A stretch of 64,000 nt of DNA from Prolixibacteraceae bacterium (lineage in GTDB: Bacteria; Bacteroidota; Bacteroidia; Bacteroidales; Prolixibacteraceae), in the NCBI GenBank assembly GCA_019720755.1, contig CP081303.1, positions 2,542,001 through 2,606,000 on the forward strand. Direction: 5' to 3'. Of this stretch, positions 18,615 to 26,723 are shown in pieces (positions within the stretch are counted from its first letter, which is position 1; each line of letters begins with the position of its first letter). The position numbers and the translations under genes are program-made. The notes beneath the pieces are model-generated. The model had not been told where the DNA came from, made no database searches, and saw only the letters and a list, made by a program, of their open reading frames with translations.

Positions 18615-18683
18615 TTTTTTCTACTAATACACAATATAACACGGAGGTTTTAAGAGGATGCTCATAACCAGGCATCCTTTTTT
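18615..18683 (+). ncRNA. Candidate small non-coding RNA of about 70 nt
   Basis: A promoter-like TTTG-N21-TAGTTTTA pair is followed about 50 bases later by a perfect terminator stem GGATGC/GCATCC and six T, with no credible open frame between. An unpaired CACGGAGGTTTT segment just before the stem resembles a Shine-Dalgarno sequence or an antisense seed. The transcript start is inferred from the promoter boxes. Alternatively the hairpin simply terminates readthrough from the gene pair ending at 18476. Confidence 0.35.
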
Positions 18684-19121
18684 ATTTGTACCTATTTTAT
18701 AATAAAAAAATTAAGGTAACGGCTCATTCTACTAACAAATATCTCTGCTAGTCATGGAACAGAAGCAATGCGTCTCCCAGATATTGCATCACCATTTTAA
18801 GAGTCCATTATTTCAACCACATGTCGTAGAGAAAAGCCACGTACTTATCTAATGATAACAAGCCCCATTCAACTATATCTCCCATTACAACAATCTAGAA
18901 TAGACACACTGTTCAACACACAGCAAGCAAGAGTATCGTGGTTCCTTTTAATTACATATCCAAACAGAGTTAAACCATCGATACGAACATGCAAAATATT
19001 TGCATACAACGAAAAGGCATGATCTGAGTAATACAAACGCTCCCAAAGCCAAAATAAGCTACAAGAGTGATACAGTAATATCTTTTTTTTCTTCTCTATC
19101 CAATCTATTTCGAAACATTCG
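18684..19121. other. Intergenic region, no gene seen
   Basis: An antisense frame at 18869-19168 has no protein-like features. A short plus-strand stretch around 18800-18890 resembles the decayed segment near 4030-4080 (shared REK..YL residues) but is broken by stops. Confidence 0.35.
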
Positions 19122-19129
19122 TATCTTTG
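19122..19129 (+). promoter_or_regulatory. -7 promoter box upstream of the carboxynorspermidine synthase gene
   Basis: TATCTTTG, a full match to TAnnTTTG, 55 bases before the start codon. No good -33 TTTG is seen at the expected distance. Confidence 0.4.
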
Positions 19130-19183
19130 TATATTCAAATAAAAGGATATATCCTTATTAATTAACATTTATTCTTTTCTAAA

Positions 19184-20377
19184 ATGGGTAGAGTTTTAGT
19201 TATTGGTGCTGGTGGAGTTGGATCGGTAGTGATTCAAAAGATGGCGCAACACCCTGATCTATTTTCAGACATTTTGTTGGCTAGTAGAACAGAGTTAAAA
19301 TGTAAAGATATTGCTTCGAAAATATCAGGAGTGAATATCACAACAGCTTCTGTTGATGCTGATAACGTAAAAGAGGTCGTGGCACTTATCAATGATTTTA
19401 AACCTGAGTTGGTTGTCAATGTAGCCCTTCCTTACCAAGATCTTCCGATTATGGATGCTTGCCTTGAGACGAAAGTATCGTATTTAGATACTGCCAACTA
19501 TGAGCCTATTGATGAGGCTAAATATGAGTATAGTTGGCAATGGGCATATAAAAAGAAATTTGAGGAAGCGGGAATTACTGCAATATTAGGTTGTGGCTTT
19601 GACCCTGGAGTAACAAGTATTTTTACTGCCCGTGCAGCAAAGCACCACTTTGATGAGATCCACTATTTGGATATCGTCGACTGTAACGGAGGAGACCATG
19701 GAAAAGCTTTTGCTACCAACTTTAATCCTGAAATCAATATTCGTGAAATTACCCAAGAGGGGAAATATTGGGAAGATGGGAAGTGGGTGGTAACCAAACC
19801 ACATGAGATTCATAGACCTCTTGATTATCCCAACATTGGAGAGAAAGAGTCATATCTAATCTATCATGAAGAGCTGGAGTCTTTGGTTAAAAACTATCCT
19901 ACGATCAAACGAGCACGATTCTGGATGACATTTGGTCAAGAGTATCTAACTCACCTTCGAGTAATCCAAAATATAGGGATGGCAAGTATTGAACCAATCA
20001 TATATGAGGGGAAAGAGATCGTACCAATTCAATTTCTTAAAGCAGTGCTCCCAGATCCAGGAGACCTAGGAGAGAACTATACTGGCGAAACTTCGATAGG
20101 ATGTCGTATCAAGGGAGTAAAAGATGGTAAGGAGAAGACCTACTATATTTATAATAACTGTAGCCATCAAAAAGCATTCGATGAAACAGGAATGCAAGGA
20201 GTAAGTTATACTACGGGAGTCCCTTGTATGCTTGGAGCCATGATGTACCTTAAAGGCATTTGGAAAAAACCAGGTGTATATAATGTAGAGGAATTTAATC
20301 CAGATCCATTCCTTGAACTTCTAGGAGAGAATGGATTGCCATGGGTCGAGAAATTTGACGTGGACTTAGAGCTATAA
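19184..20377 (+). CDS. Carboxynorspermidine synthase (saccharopine dehydrogenase family)
   Basis: A 397-residue NAD(P)H-dependent enzyme of the saccharopine dehydrogenase fold. The Rossmann loop VLVIGAGGVGSVV is at residues 4-16, followed by ILASRTELKC and the VVNVALPYQDLPIMDACLET strand-helix unit. The central region ILGCGFDPGVTSIFTARAAKHHFDEIHYLDIVDCNGGDHG is characteristic of carboxynorspermidine/carboxyspermidine dehydrogenases, which condense aspartate semialdehyde with a diamine in bacterial spermidine or norspermidine synthesis. The partner decarboxylase is not in this window. True saccharopine dehydrogenase (lysine catabolism) is an alternative but fits the pattern and host lineage less well. 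Confidence 0.88.
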   Translation: MGRVLVIGAGGVGSVVIQKMAQHPDLFSDILLASRTELKCKDIASKISGVNITTASVDADNVKEVVALINDFKPELVVNVALPYQDLPIMDACLETKVSYLDTANYEPIDEAKYEYSWQWAYKKKFEEAGITAILGCGFDPGVTSIFTARAAKHHFDEIHYLDIVDCNGGDHGKAFATNFNPEINIREITQEGKYWEDGKWVVTKPHEIHRPLDYPNIGEKESYLIYHEELESLVKNYPTIKRARFWMTFGQEYLTHLRVIQNIGMASIEPIIYEGKEIVPIQFLKAVLPDPGDLGENYTGETSIGCRIKGVKDGKEKTYYIYNNCSHQKAFDETGMQGVSYTTGVPCMLGAMMYLKGIWKKPGVYNVEEFNPDPFLELLGENGLPWVEKFDVDLEL

Positions 20378-20394
20378 TAACGATCCTACAATAT

Positions 20395-20436
20395 AAAAAA
20401 GTCATCATTCATTTATTTGGATGATGACTTTTTTTA
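20395..20436 (+). terminator. Terminator of the carboxynorspermidine synthase gene
   Basis: Stem AAGTCATCAT/ATGATGACTT with a 12-base loop and seven T. Confidence 0.9.
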
Positions 20437-20642
20437 TCTGTAAAGAATTAGCTCCACTTTTCTTTATAGATAAAAATACCCCACAAATTGAATAAAAGTC
20501 TCCTAGAGGATCATTCTCAAGATAAAATGAGACAAAATTGTTTCCATCGATTGAAAATATTAACCTACATTAATCGTTCAAGAGATAGGGCATAATAGAC
20601 CAAAAAACAGATCGTATAGAGGATTTTTACATAACATATCCA

Positions 20643-20650
20643 TATATTTG
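20643..20650 (+). promoter_or_regulatory. -7 promoter box of the sulfatase gene
   Basis: TATATTTG, matching TAnnTTTG, 31 bases before the start codon; the -33 region is weak. Confidence 0.4.
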
Positions 20651-20681
20651 ATAGCTTAAAATTAACTTATTAATTACTGAA

Positions 20682-22232
20682 ATGAATCAGACACGAATTA
20701 CAAACACAATTGGTGGAGCATTTCTTTCTCTTCTGATGTTGGGTACCACATCTTGTAAAGAAGACGCTTCAAAGAAGGAAGTTAAAAAGCCTAATATTAT
20801 CATTATAATGGCAGATGATTTAGGGTTTGGCGATGTCAGTTGCAATGGTGCAACAGAGATTAAAACCCCAAATATTGATAAGATTGCTACAGGTGGTATT
20901 CGTTTCACCAATGGATATTGTGCTTCGTCCACTTGTACTCCTGCAAGATATAGTATGTTGACTGGAGCTTATCCTTGGAAAAACAAGAAAGCAGAAGTAC
21001 TTGCTGGAAATGCACCTCTACTTATTGACACTACATGGAACACACTTCCTAGAATGCTTCAAAGTCAAGGATATAAAACCACTGTTATTGGAAAATGGCA
21101 CTTGGGACTTGGGAATGGAAATGTAGATTGGAATAAAGAGGTGACACCTGGACCGCGTGCTATTGGTTTCGATTCAGAGTATATCATGGCTGCGACCAAC
21201 GATCGTGTACCATGTGTCTATATTAATAATGGACATGTTGACAACTTAGACCCTAACGATCCGATCCAAGTAAGTTATAAGAAGAATTTCGAAGGAGAAC
21301 CTACGGGAAAAAATAATCCTGAAATGTTAAGGATGAAGACAACGCAAGGGCACAACCAATCAATCATCAATGGCATCTCGCGTATCGGTTTCATGAAAGG
21401 TGGAAAGAGCGCTATTTGGAAAGATGAAGATATGGCAGACCTTTTCTTAGAGAAGGCAAAACAGTATGTGACTGACCATAAAGACAAACCATTCTTCCTA
21501 TACTATGCACTACACGAACCACACGTTCCACGTCTACCAAACAGCCGTTTTGTAGGGAAATCAGGTATGGGATCACGTGGAGATGCTATTCTTGAGGCAG
21601 ACTGGTGTGTAGGTGAATTTATGAAACACCTTCATAAACTAGGATTAGATGAGAACACCATTGTCATCTTTACGAGTGATAACGGTCCTGTTACAGATGA
21701 TGGATATGCAGATCAAGCAGACGAACTTCTTGGAAATCACAAACCTTTAGGACCACTAAGAGGAGGTAAGTACAGCCTTTACGATGGTGGAACGCGTATT
21801 CCTTTCTTTGTAAAATGGACCAACCATATTAAACCAGGAGAATCGAATGCTGTCGTAACGCAATTAGATTTCCTTGCTTCTTTCGCAAGCCTTCTTAACG
21901 TAAAAGGAATCGATTTAAAGGACAGCGAAGACCATATGGATGCAATCCTTGGAAAAGATCTTAAAGGACGTCAGGAGCTTGTATTTGAAGCTTTAGGACA
22001 CAAAACAGGACTTAGACAAGGGGATTATATCTATATTCCTCCTTACAAAGGAGGACACTATATCAGTTGGGGAGTAATGAACGAAACAGGAAACTCTAAA
22101 GAAGAGCAACTGTATAACATTACGGATGATATTGCACAACAGAAAAATCTTGCTGAAACCAACCCAGCAGTTCTTAAAAAGATGAAAGAGAGATATCAAG
22201 AGTTAACCAAAGGTTACAAGTGGGGACACTAA
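20682..22232 (+). CDS. Sulfatase lipoprotein (S1 family)
   Basis: A 516-residue type I sulfatase that would hydrolyse sulfate esters of carbohydrates or aryl compounds. The lipobox Cys is residue 25, and the following KEDASKKE fits the Bacteroidetes surface export signal. The metal-binding MADDLGFGD is at 43-51, and the formylglycine motif is CTPAR at 85-89 (Cys type). Further family segments are TVIGKWHLGLG, FFLYYALHEPHVP, IVIFTSDNGP and LRGGKYSLYDGGTRIPF. Maturation needs an anaerobic sulfatase-maturating enzyme, which is not in the window. There is no polysaccharide locus around it, so the substrate is unknown; sulfated marine or mucin glycans are possible. Confidence 0.92.
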   Translation: MNQTRITNTIGGAFLSLLMLGTTSCKEDASKKEVKKPNIIIIMADDLGFGDVSCNGATEIKTPNIDKIATGGIRFTNGYCASSTCTPARYSMLTGAYPWKNKKAEVLAGNAPLLIDTTWNTLPRMLQSQGYKTTVIGKWHLGLGNGNVDWNKEVTPGPRAIGFDSEYIMAATNDRVPCVYINNGHVDNLDPNDPIQVSYKKNFEGEPTGKNNPEMLRMKTTQGHNQSIINGISRIGFMKGGKSAIWKDEDMADLFLEKAKQYVTDHKDKPFFLYYALHEPHVPRLPNSRFVGKSGMGSRGDAILEADWCVGEFMKHLHKLGLDENTIVIFTSDNGPVTDDGYADQADELLGNHKPLGPLRGGKYSLYDGGTRIPFFVKWTNHIKPGESNAVVTQLDFLASFASLLNVKGIDLKDSEDHMDAILGKDLKGRQELVFEALGHKTGLRQGDYIYIPPYKGGHYISWGVMNETGNSKEEQLYNITDDIAQQKNLAETNPAVLKKMKERYQELTKGYKWGH

Positions 22233-22243
22233 CAGGTAATACT

Positions 22244-22279
22244 AAAAAAAGCCACTTTTATAAAAGGTGGCTTTTTTTA
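22244..22279. terminator. Bidirectional terminator between the sulfatase gene and xerD
   Basis: Stem AAAAAAGCCACTTTT/AAAAGGTGGCTTTTTT with one wobble and a 3-4 base loop; A and T runs serve both convergent genes. Confidence 0.9.
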
Positions 22280-22291
22280 ATCTATCTCTTA

Positions 22292-23191
22292 TTATGATCT
22301 TGGATGGTGTCTATTCACTGTATCCTTCAAATAATCTTGATCAAGGTGGGTATAGATCTCAGTAGTAAGAATTGATTCATGTCCCAACATCTCTTGTACT
22401 GCACGAAGATCCGCTCCTCCCTCGATAAGTTGAGAAGCAAAAGAGTGTCTAAAAGTATGTGGACTGATATTTTTATTTAGCTTCACTTTATCAGCCAACC
22501 CTTTGATAATGGTAAAAATCATCACCCTACTCAATTGACGACCTCTTCTATTAAGGAATAAGATATCTTCACTATCGGCACTAACATTTAAGTTTACACG
22601 ATACTTCTCTACATAATCCTTGATATCGTTAATCGCCTTTACACTGATAGGTACCATGCGCTCCTTCTCTGACTTCCCCTCTACAACGATATACTCCTCT
22701 TCGAAGTGTAGGTTAGAGATCTTTAAATTAACAAGTTCTGATACACGTAAACCACAGCTGTAAAGTGCTTCTATTATCGCTTTATTACGTACTCCTTCAG
22801 GTTTCTTAAGATCGATAGCATCAATAATTTGATCAATCTCATCTGGAGTCAAGATATCTGGTAATTTACGCCCAATTTTTGGGCTTTCAAGAAGTGTTGT
22901 TGGATCAGCCTCAATAACATTCTCCATCAAAAGGAACTTAAAGAAAGATTTGGTTCCTGAAATTGTCCTAGCTTGTGTTCGTGGACTCACGTTATTACTG
23001 CTCATCCATTCTACAAAAGCTCTAAGATGTTCAAGTTTCACCTCCTTAGGTGTAATATTCTTATATTCGGAAGTCAAAAAAGTTGTAAGCTTATTGATAT
23101 CATTCATATAAGCACTTACGGAATTTTGAGAAAGAGATTTCTCGAGACGTAGGTATGTCTCATATCCTTTTTTACATTGATCCCAATTCAT
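22292..23191 (-). CDS. xerD: Tyrosine site-specific recombinase XerD
   Basis: A 299-residue recombinase resolving chromosome dimers at dif together with a second Xer protein. It has the SAM-like N-terminal core-binding domain (residues 1-90) and a C-terminal catalytic domain with R149 (SCGLRVSEL), K173 (EGKSEKER), H245 and R248 (HTFRHSFAS), H271 (LGHESILTTEIYTHLD) and the nucleophile Y280. Length and arrangement fit chromosomal XerD/XerC rather than a phage integrase, and there are no mobile-element genes beside it. XerC is not in the window, so the C versus D assignment is by overall resemblance only. Confidence 0.88.
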   Translation of the reverse strand: MNWDQCKKGYETYLRLEKSLSQNSVSAYMNDINKLTTFLTSEYKNITPKEVKLEHLRAFVEWMSSNNVSPRTQARTISGTKSFFKFLLMENVIEADPTTLLESPKIGRKLPDILTPDEIDQIIDAIDLKKPEGVRNKAIIEALYSCGLRVSELVNLKISNLHFEEEYIVVEGKSEKERMVPISVKAINDIKDYVEKYRVNLNVSADSEDILFLNRRGRQLSRVMIFTIIKGLADKVKLNKNISPHTFRHSFASQLIEGGADLRAVQEMLGHESILTTEIYTHLDQDYLKDTVNRHHPRS

Positions 23192-23362
23192 AACTAAGCA
23201 ATTAAGTTTCTAAGTAAATATTTCGTTTCTGTCTAAGCGTTTCTGTTTACAATAATAATTAGCTTCATTAGAAAAGCCTCATAATATATTGTTAAATAAA
23301 TATAACAATATTATTTTATTTATTTAAAGGAACTACTAGATAATATTATTTTTATCTTACTT

Positions 23363-23370
23363 TATATTTG
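23363..23370 (+). promoter_or_regulatory. -7 promoter box of aroQ
   Basis: TATATTTG, matching TAnnTTTG, 34 bases before the aroQ start. Confidence 0.4.
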
Positions 23371-23404
23371 TATAAGGAATAAAAAACGTTATTGTTCAAT
23401 CAAC

Positions 23405-23827
23405 ATGAAGAAAATATTAATAATTAATGGCCCGAACCTTAACTTATTAGGAGTTAGGGAGAAAACAATCTATGGAGATCAATCTTTCGAAGCATACTAC
23501 AATGAACTGACAAAGAGATATCCTAAAATAAATTTTGATTATTTCCAATCCAATATTGAAGGAGAAATTATCGATAATATCCATAAAGTTGGTTTTGATT
23601 TTGATGGAATTATTATCAATGCAGGTGCTTATACCCATACATCCATTGCTATTCGTGATGCCATTGCTGGGGTAAACACTCCTGTTATAGAGGTACATAT
23701 CTCTAACACTTTAACAAGAGAGGCATTCCGTCACGAATCGATTATTGGACCGGTATGTAAAGGAAGCATTATGGGATTTGGACTAGATTCATACAGGTTG
23801 GGTATTGAAGCAATATTAGGCTTTTAA
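23405..23827 (+). CDS. aroQ: 3-dehydroquinate dehydratase, type II
   Basis: Third enzyme of the shikimate pathway, dehydrating 3-dehydroquinate to 3-dehydroshikimate. The 140-residue length is standard for the dodecameric type II enzyme. Visible signatures are INGPNLNLLG, catalytic Tyr23 in the flexible lid (REKTIYG), QSNIEGEIID, INAGAYTHTSIAIRDA and the His98 in EVHISNT, then REAFRHES. Divergent from xerD, with no shikimate neighbours; ends at a strong terminator shared with the convergent lipoprotein gene. Confidence 0.96.
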   Translation: MKKILIINGPNLNLLGVREKTIYGDQSFEAYYNELTKRYPKINFDYFQSNIEGEIIDNIHKVGFDFDGIIINAGAYTHTSIAIRDAIAGVNTPVIEVHISNTLTREAFRHESIIGPVCKGSIMGFGLDSYRLGIEAILGF

Positions 23828-23931
23828 AAAGAATTAAGTCTATATAAAAAAGTCTAGAAGAGCAGTGCCAAAGAGACACTTTTTTGTGTGAAATCGAAAA
23901 AAGGCATGAAGATCCAATTCTTCCTACAATA

Positions 23932-23975
23932 CAAAAGCAGTAAAAAGATTTTTTATAATCTTTTTACTGCTTTTA
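23932..23975. terminator. Bidirectional terminator after aroQ
   Basis: Arms AAAAGCAGTAAAAAGAT and ATCTTTTTACTGCTTTT, 17 bp, around a short loop, between convergent genes. Confidence 0.9.
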
Positions 23976-24042
23976 ATTTATACTATATATACTATTTTAT
24001 ATCAAAGCCCTTAATTAGAAAAAAAGAGGCATGAAACACTCC

Positions 24043-25674
24043 TTATATCTCGTTATATTTTTCAAAAAGATTTGTTAACATCTCCGCTTGATCGGGGGCT
24101 TCATTTCCAATATTAAACCAACCAAATCCTAAAAGCTTCTCTTCATTGACAAATTTAAGCTTAGCAGATATCGACTTTTGATCTTCGGCATAAACACGAA
24201 TCCAATCTTTATCATCTTTGTAGTCGTAAGTGTAACACTGCTCTTTTTCGTGCCATACTGCTTCTCCTCCTTCATACACTTTATGGAATTTCATTGGAAT
24301 ATAGCCCACCAACATTAAGTGACGGTCATTCATCTTATTGACAACCCAACGATTTCCATAAAGAGGAAATATCGGAACCAATTTATTTGGGGGAACTCCT
24401 TTTGCATAGAGCTCTTTCACTCTTTTCTTTACAATATTTAGAGGAGAAGAGAATTTACGAGAAAAACCATACAAAGAAGCAGTTACGAACTCCGTACTCT
24501 TCGCAATTTCATCATAGTCCCATGCTCTATAGTCAGTAGTTACACTAGCCGTAACAGACAGATTACGATCCGACTGCTCTTTAAAGGTAGTATTCAACAC
24601 TTGAATAAAACGACAAAGATGCTCTTTTCGATTCAACCCAGTCTCTTTAAACGATTTGAAGTTAATATTGACCCCATCAAGATTATTACGGTTCAACATA
24701 TCTTTCAAAGATAGAGCAAACTCTGTCATATGGTTTTCATCACTCAACAAACTAGTAAAGTAATCCAATCGAAACTGGTCATCTCTATCAATCCCAGCAA
24801 CCAAATTAATATAGACTCTCACCCCTTTTTGGTGAAGTGAGTTAATCAATTCAGCTTGATCGATAATAAAAGAGCCTTTACGAGCCAAAAAGATCGAGTT
24901 ATCGGTTGCAATACGGAAATCAGAAAGAAATACATGACTAAAAACAGAAGGCTCAATCTGAGAGCGACGATATGTCATCTCTTTGTTTAGCTTAATAAAT
25001 GCAACATTATACATACTATGTTTCCACTCTCTTTGGGCAAGAGGTGTCGATTTCGTATAAACTAAAGGAATATATCTTGGTTTATGAGAATCAGCCATTT
25101 TTGCAGCATATATCGATCGTCCTTTATTAAAGAAGAACCCTTTAGGGTCAAGTTCAATGTTAGTATCTTCAGGTATATCGCTACGAAGATAAATGGACAC
25201 AATTAGTTTCGCCTTGCCATCGGTAAAATTGATATGACGATCAAAATTAATCTTAGCATCTCGATCTCCCTTTACCACAAGATGTTTTGCCAAAGGCTTA
25301 TCTTTGGAATCAAGCTCCAAATCATTGGTTTGATAGATCGATATTGACTCAATATATTGAGAAGCAGCTTTCTGGGAAAGATCAAAAACTATCTTATTGG
25401 GTTTACTTCTTTTATCGGATGGCTGAATAACGTCAACAAAACCCCATACCACATGTTCATCATATGAAATACTTGGCCTATTCTCACGAATAAACTTAAC
25501 ATCTCCCTTCAATGTCGCAGAAGCTTTATTAAAAATATCTTCACGAATCGAATACCTATCTTTATCCTTTTTTCCAGATAAAGACATACTATTGGTAGAA
25601 CGAGAACAACTAATAGATCCCAATAATAAAAGGGATACAAAGGCAAATGATAAAAATATATTAACTCTCTTCAT
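24043..25674 (-). CDS. GH18-like lipoprotein lacking catalytic acids
   Basis: From the ATG at 25674 the protein is 543 residues with a lipoprotein signal (acylated Cys23 in GSISC); the frame extends upstream to 25746, but those residues are not signal-like. Residues about 70-185 form a beta-rich N-terminal domain, perhaps like the sandwich that precedes some Bacteroidetes glycosidases. Residues about 220-540 follow the GH18 barrel pattern (VYINLVAGIDR, the NRNNLDGVNINF strand, VTASVTTDYRAWDYDEIAK, VTASLYGFSR, LVPIFPLYGNRWV, LLGFGWFNIGNEAP). The GH18 motif DGxDxDxE is here DGVNINFK (residues 333-340), so the catalytic Glu and its supporting Asp residues are absent. It is probably a glycan-binding surface protein or an enzyme of another mechanism. 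Confidence 0.75.
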   Translation of the reverse strand: MKRVNIFLSFAFVSLLLLGSISCSRSTNSMSLSGKKDKDRYSIREDIFNKASATLKGDVKFIRENRPSISYDEHVVWGFVDVIQPSDKRSKPNKIVFDLSQKAASQYIESISIYQTNDLELDSKDKPLAKHLVVKGDRDAKINFDRHINFTDGKAKLIVSIYLRSDIPEDTNIELDPKGFFFNKGRSIYAAKMADSHKPRYIPLVYTKSTPLAQREWKHSMYNVAFIKLNKEMTYRRSQIEPSVFSHVFLSDFRIATDNSIFLARKGSFIIDQAELINSLHQKGVRVYINLVAGIDRDDQFRLDYFTSLLSDENHMTEFALSLKDMLNRNNLDGVNINFKSFKETGLNRKEHLCRFIQVLNTTFKEQSDRNLSVTASVTTDYRAWDYDEIAKSTEFVTASLYGFSRKFSSPLNIVKKRVKELYAKGVPPNKLVPIFPLYGNRWVVNKMNDRHLMLVGYIPMKFHKVYEGGEAVWHEKEQCYTYDYKDDKDWIRVYAEDQKSISAKLKFVNEEKLLGFGWFNIGNEAPDQAEMLTNLFEKYNEI

Positions 25675-26101
25675 AGAATTATGTATAATAATACAAAATA
25701 ACGATACGCGACTAATAAATAGAAGATTTTGATTCATTATCAACACGATAAAAGTGTTTCAAATCAAAAAATACTCTCTTTCAAAAGTCTAAATTAATCA
25801 ATACTATTTTGATTTAAAAATATTATATTAAACATTTCGTAAAATATAGAAAAATAAAATATACTAAACCTATAGGAATGAGTTACATTACTTGCACCAG
25901 ATAGTGGAATATATATTTTAAAATTATTAAAATTAATCGGCATCCACTTGTGTTGAATATGCACAATATTTATGTCCATAAATTTTTCCTATCAAAAAAG
26001 ATCTCCTATGAAAAACATGAATAGAGTAAGTCAATTTTATTCAGAAAAAATGAAGGATATTGAGACATGATATACCCTCCCAAGGGAGATAATAAATAAT
26101 T
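25675..26101. other. Intergenic region, no gene seen
   Basis: Very AT-rich region upstream of the GH18-like gene. The frames at 25675-25746 and 25794-25979 on the minus strand lack coding character. No promoter box with full consensus was found. Confidence 0.4.
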
Positions 26102-26141
26102 AAAAAAAAGAGGATATCTCGCATGAGATACCCTCTTTTTT
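26102..26141 (-). terminator. Terminator of the DUF5606 gene
   Basis: On the minus strand AAAAAAGAGGGTATCTC pairs with GAGATATCCTCTTTTTT over a 4-base loop, ending in a T run. Confidence 0.9.
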
Positions 26142-26185
26142 AATTATTTGATTCCGTGTAATAATCAAAAATTAAAACTTAATAA

Positions 26186-26593
26186 TTAAGCTTTCTCTTC
26201 ATTCTCTTCCTCTTCGTCAAAGATAAGGAGTTCATTTTCTTGAAGAATATTATACCACTGGAAAACTTTTTTCATATCAGATACATAAACCTGAAACTCA
26301 TCGTAATTAGGCAAGATCTCAGCAAAACGAGCTTTGATCTCATTCGCAGATTTTTTGTGGCTAACTGTCTTAGCACCATCCTCTTTTTCAGATATTTTAC
26401 GGAAAACTTCCACCAAAGGGATATCACCCTCTGTTGTAAAGATTGAGATATCAGCCAATGCACTAATCTTAGATGTTGCATAAGCTGGTAAACGCTTTCC
26501 ATCGACAACCGACTCCACAATAATACTGTTTTTAGCTTCTGAAACTACTTTATATAGACCTGGACGACCTCCAATAGCTAATATTTTCTTCAT
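26186..26593 (-). CDS. DUF5606 domain protein
   Basis: A 135-residue cytoplasmic protein. The N-terminus MKKILAIGGRPGLYKVVSE and the segment VESVVDGKRLPAYATSKISALADISIFT match the DUF5606 family, a small protein conserved across Bacteroidetes. A compact beta-rich N-terminal domain (about 1-60) is followed by helices and a strongly acidic tail (FDEEEENEEKA). The function is not known; the acidic tail and RNA-binding-like beta domain would be compatible with a ribosome- or nucleic-acid-associated role, but that is speculation. It is a single-gene unit with its own terminator. Confidence 0.85.
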   Translation of the reverse strand: MKKILAIGGRPGLYKVVSEAKNSIIVESVVDGKRLPAYATSKISALADISIFTTEGDIPLVEVFRKISEKEDGAKTVSHKKSANEIKARFAEILPNYDEFQVYVSDMKKVFQWYNILQENELLIFDEEEENEEKA

Positions 26594-26723
26594 ACGTCAA
26601 AAAATTATAATCACTTTTATTTCCAAAGCACGAATATAACAACATATTTCTAATTGGAACAGTGTAACTCCTATAATAAAACAAAGTTATAAAGAATTTC
26701 ATCTCTAAAAGGAAATCTTTATT

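Larger units (their letters stand above)
20378..20681. other. Spacer with terminator and promoter box
   Basis: Holds the terminator at 20395-20436 and, at its end, a TATATTTG box for the sulfatase gene. No gene is visible in between. Confidence 0.5.

Noticed and set aside
18869-19168. 99-codon minus-strand frame
   Set aside because: Cys/Tyr/Leu-rich translation of AT-rich DNA with no recognisable feature and overlapping the leader of the next gene.
22292-23191. Integrase of a mobile element
   Set aside because: Size, domain layout and lack of attachment sites or phage genes fit a chromosomal XerD.
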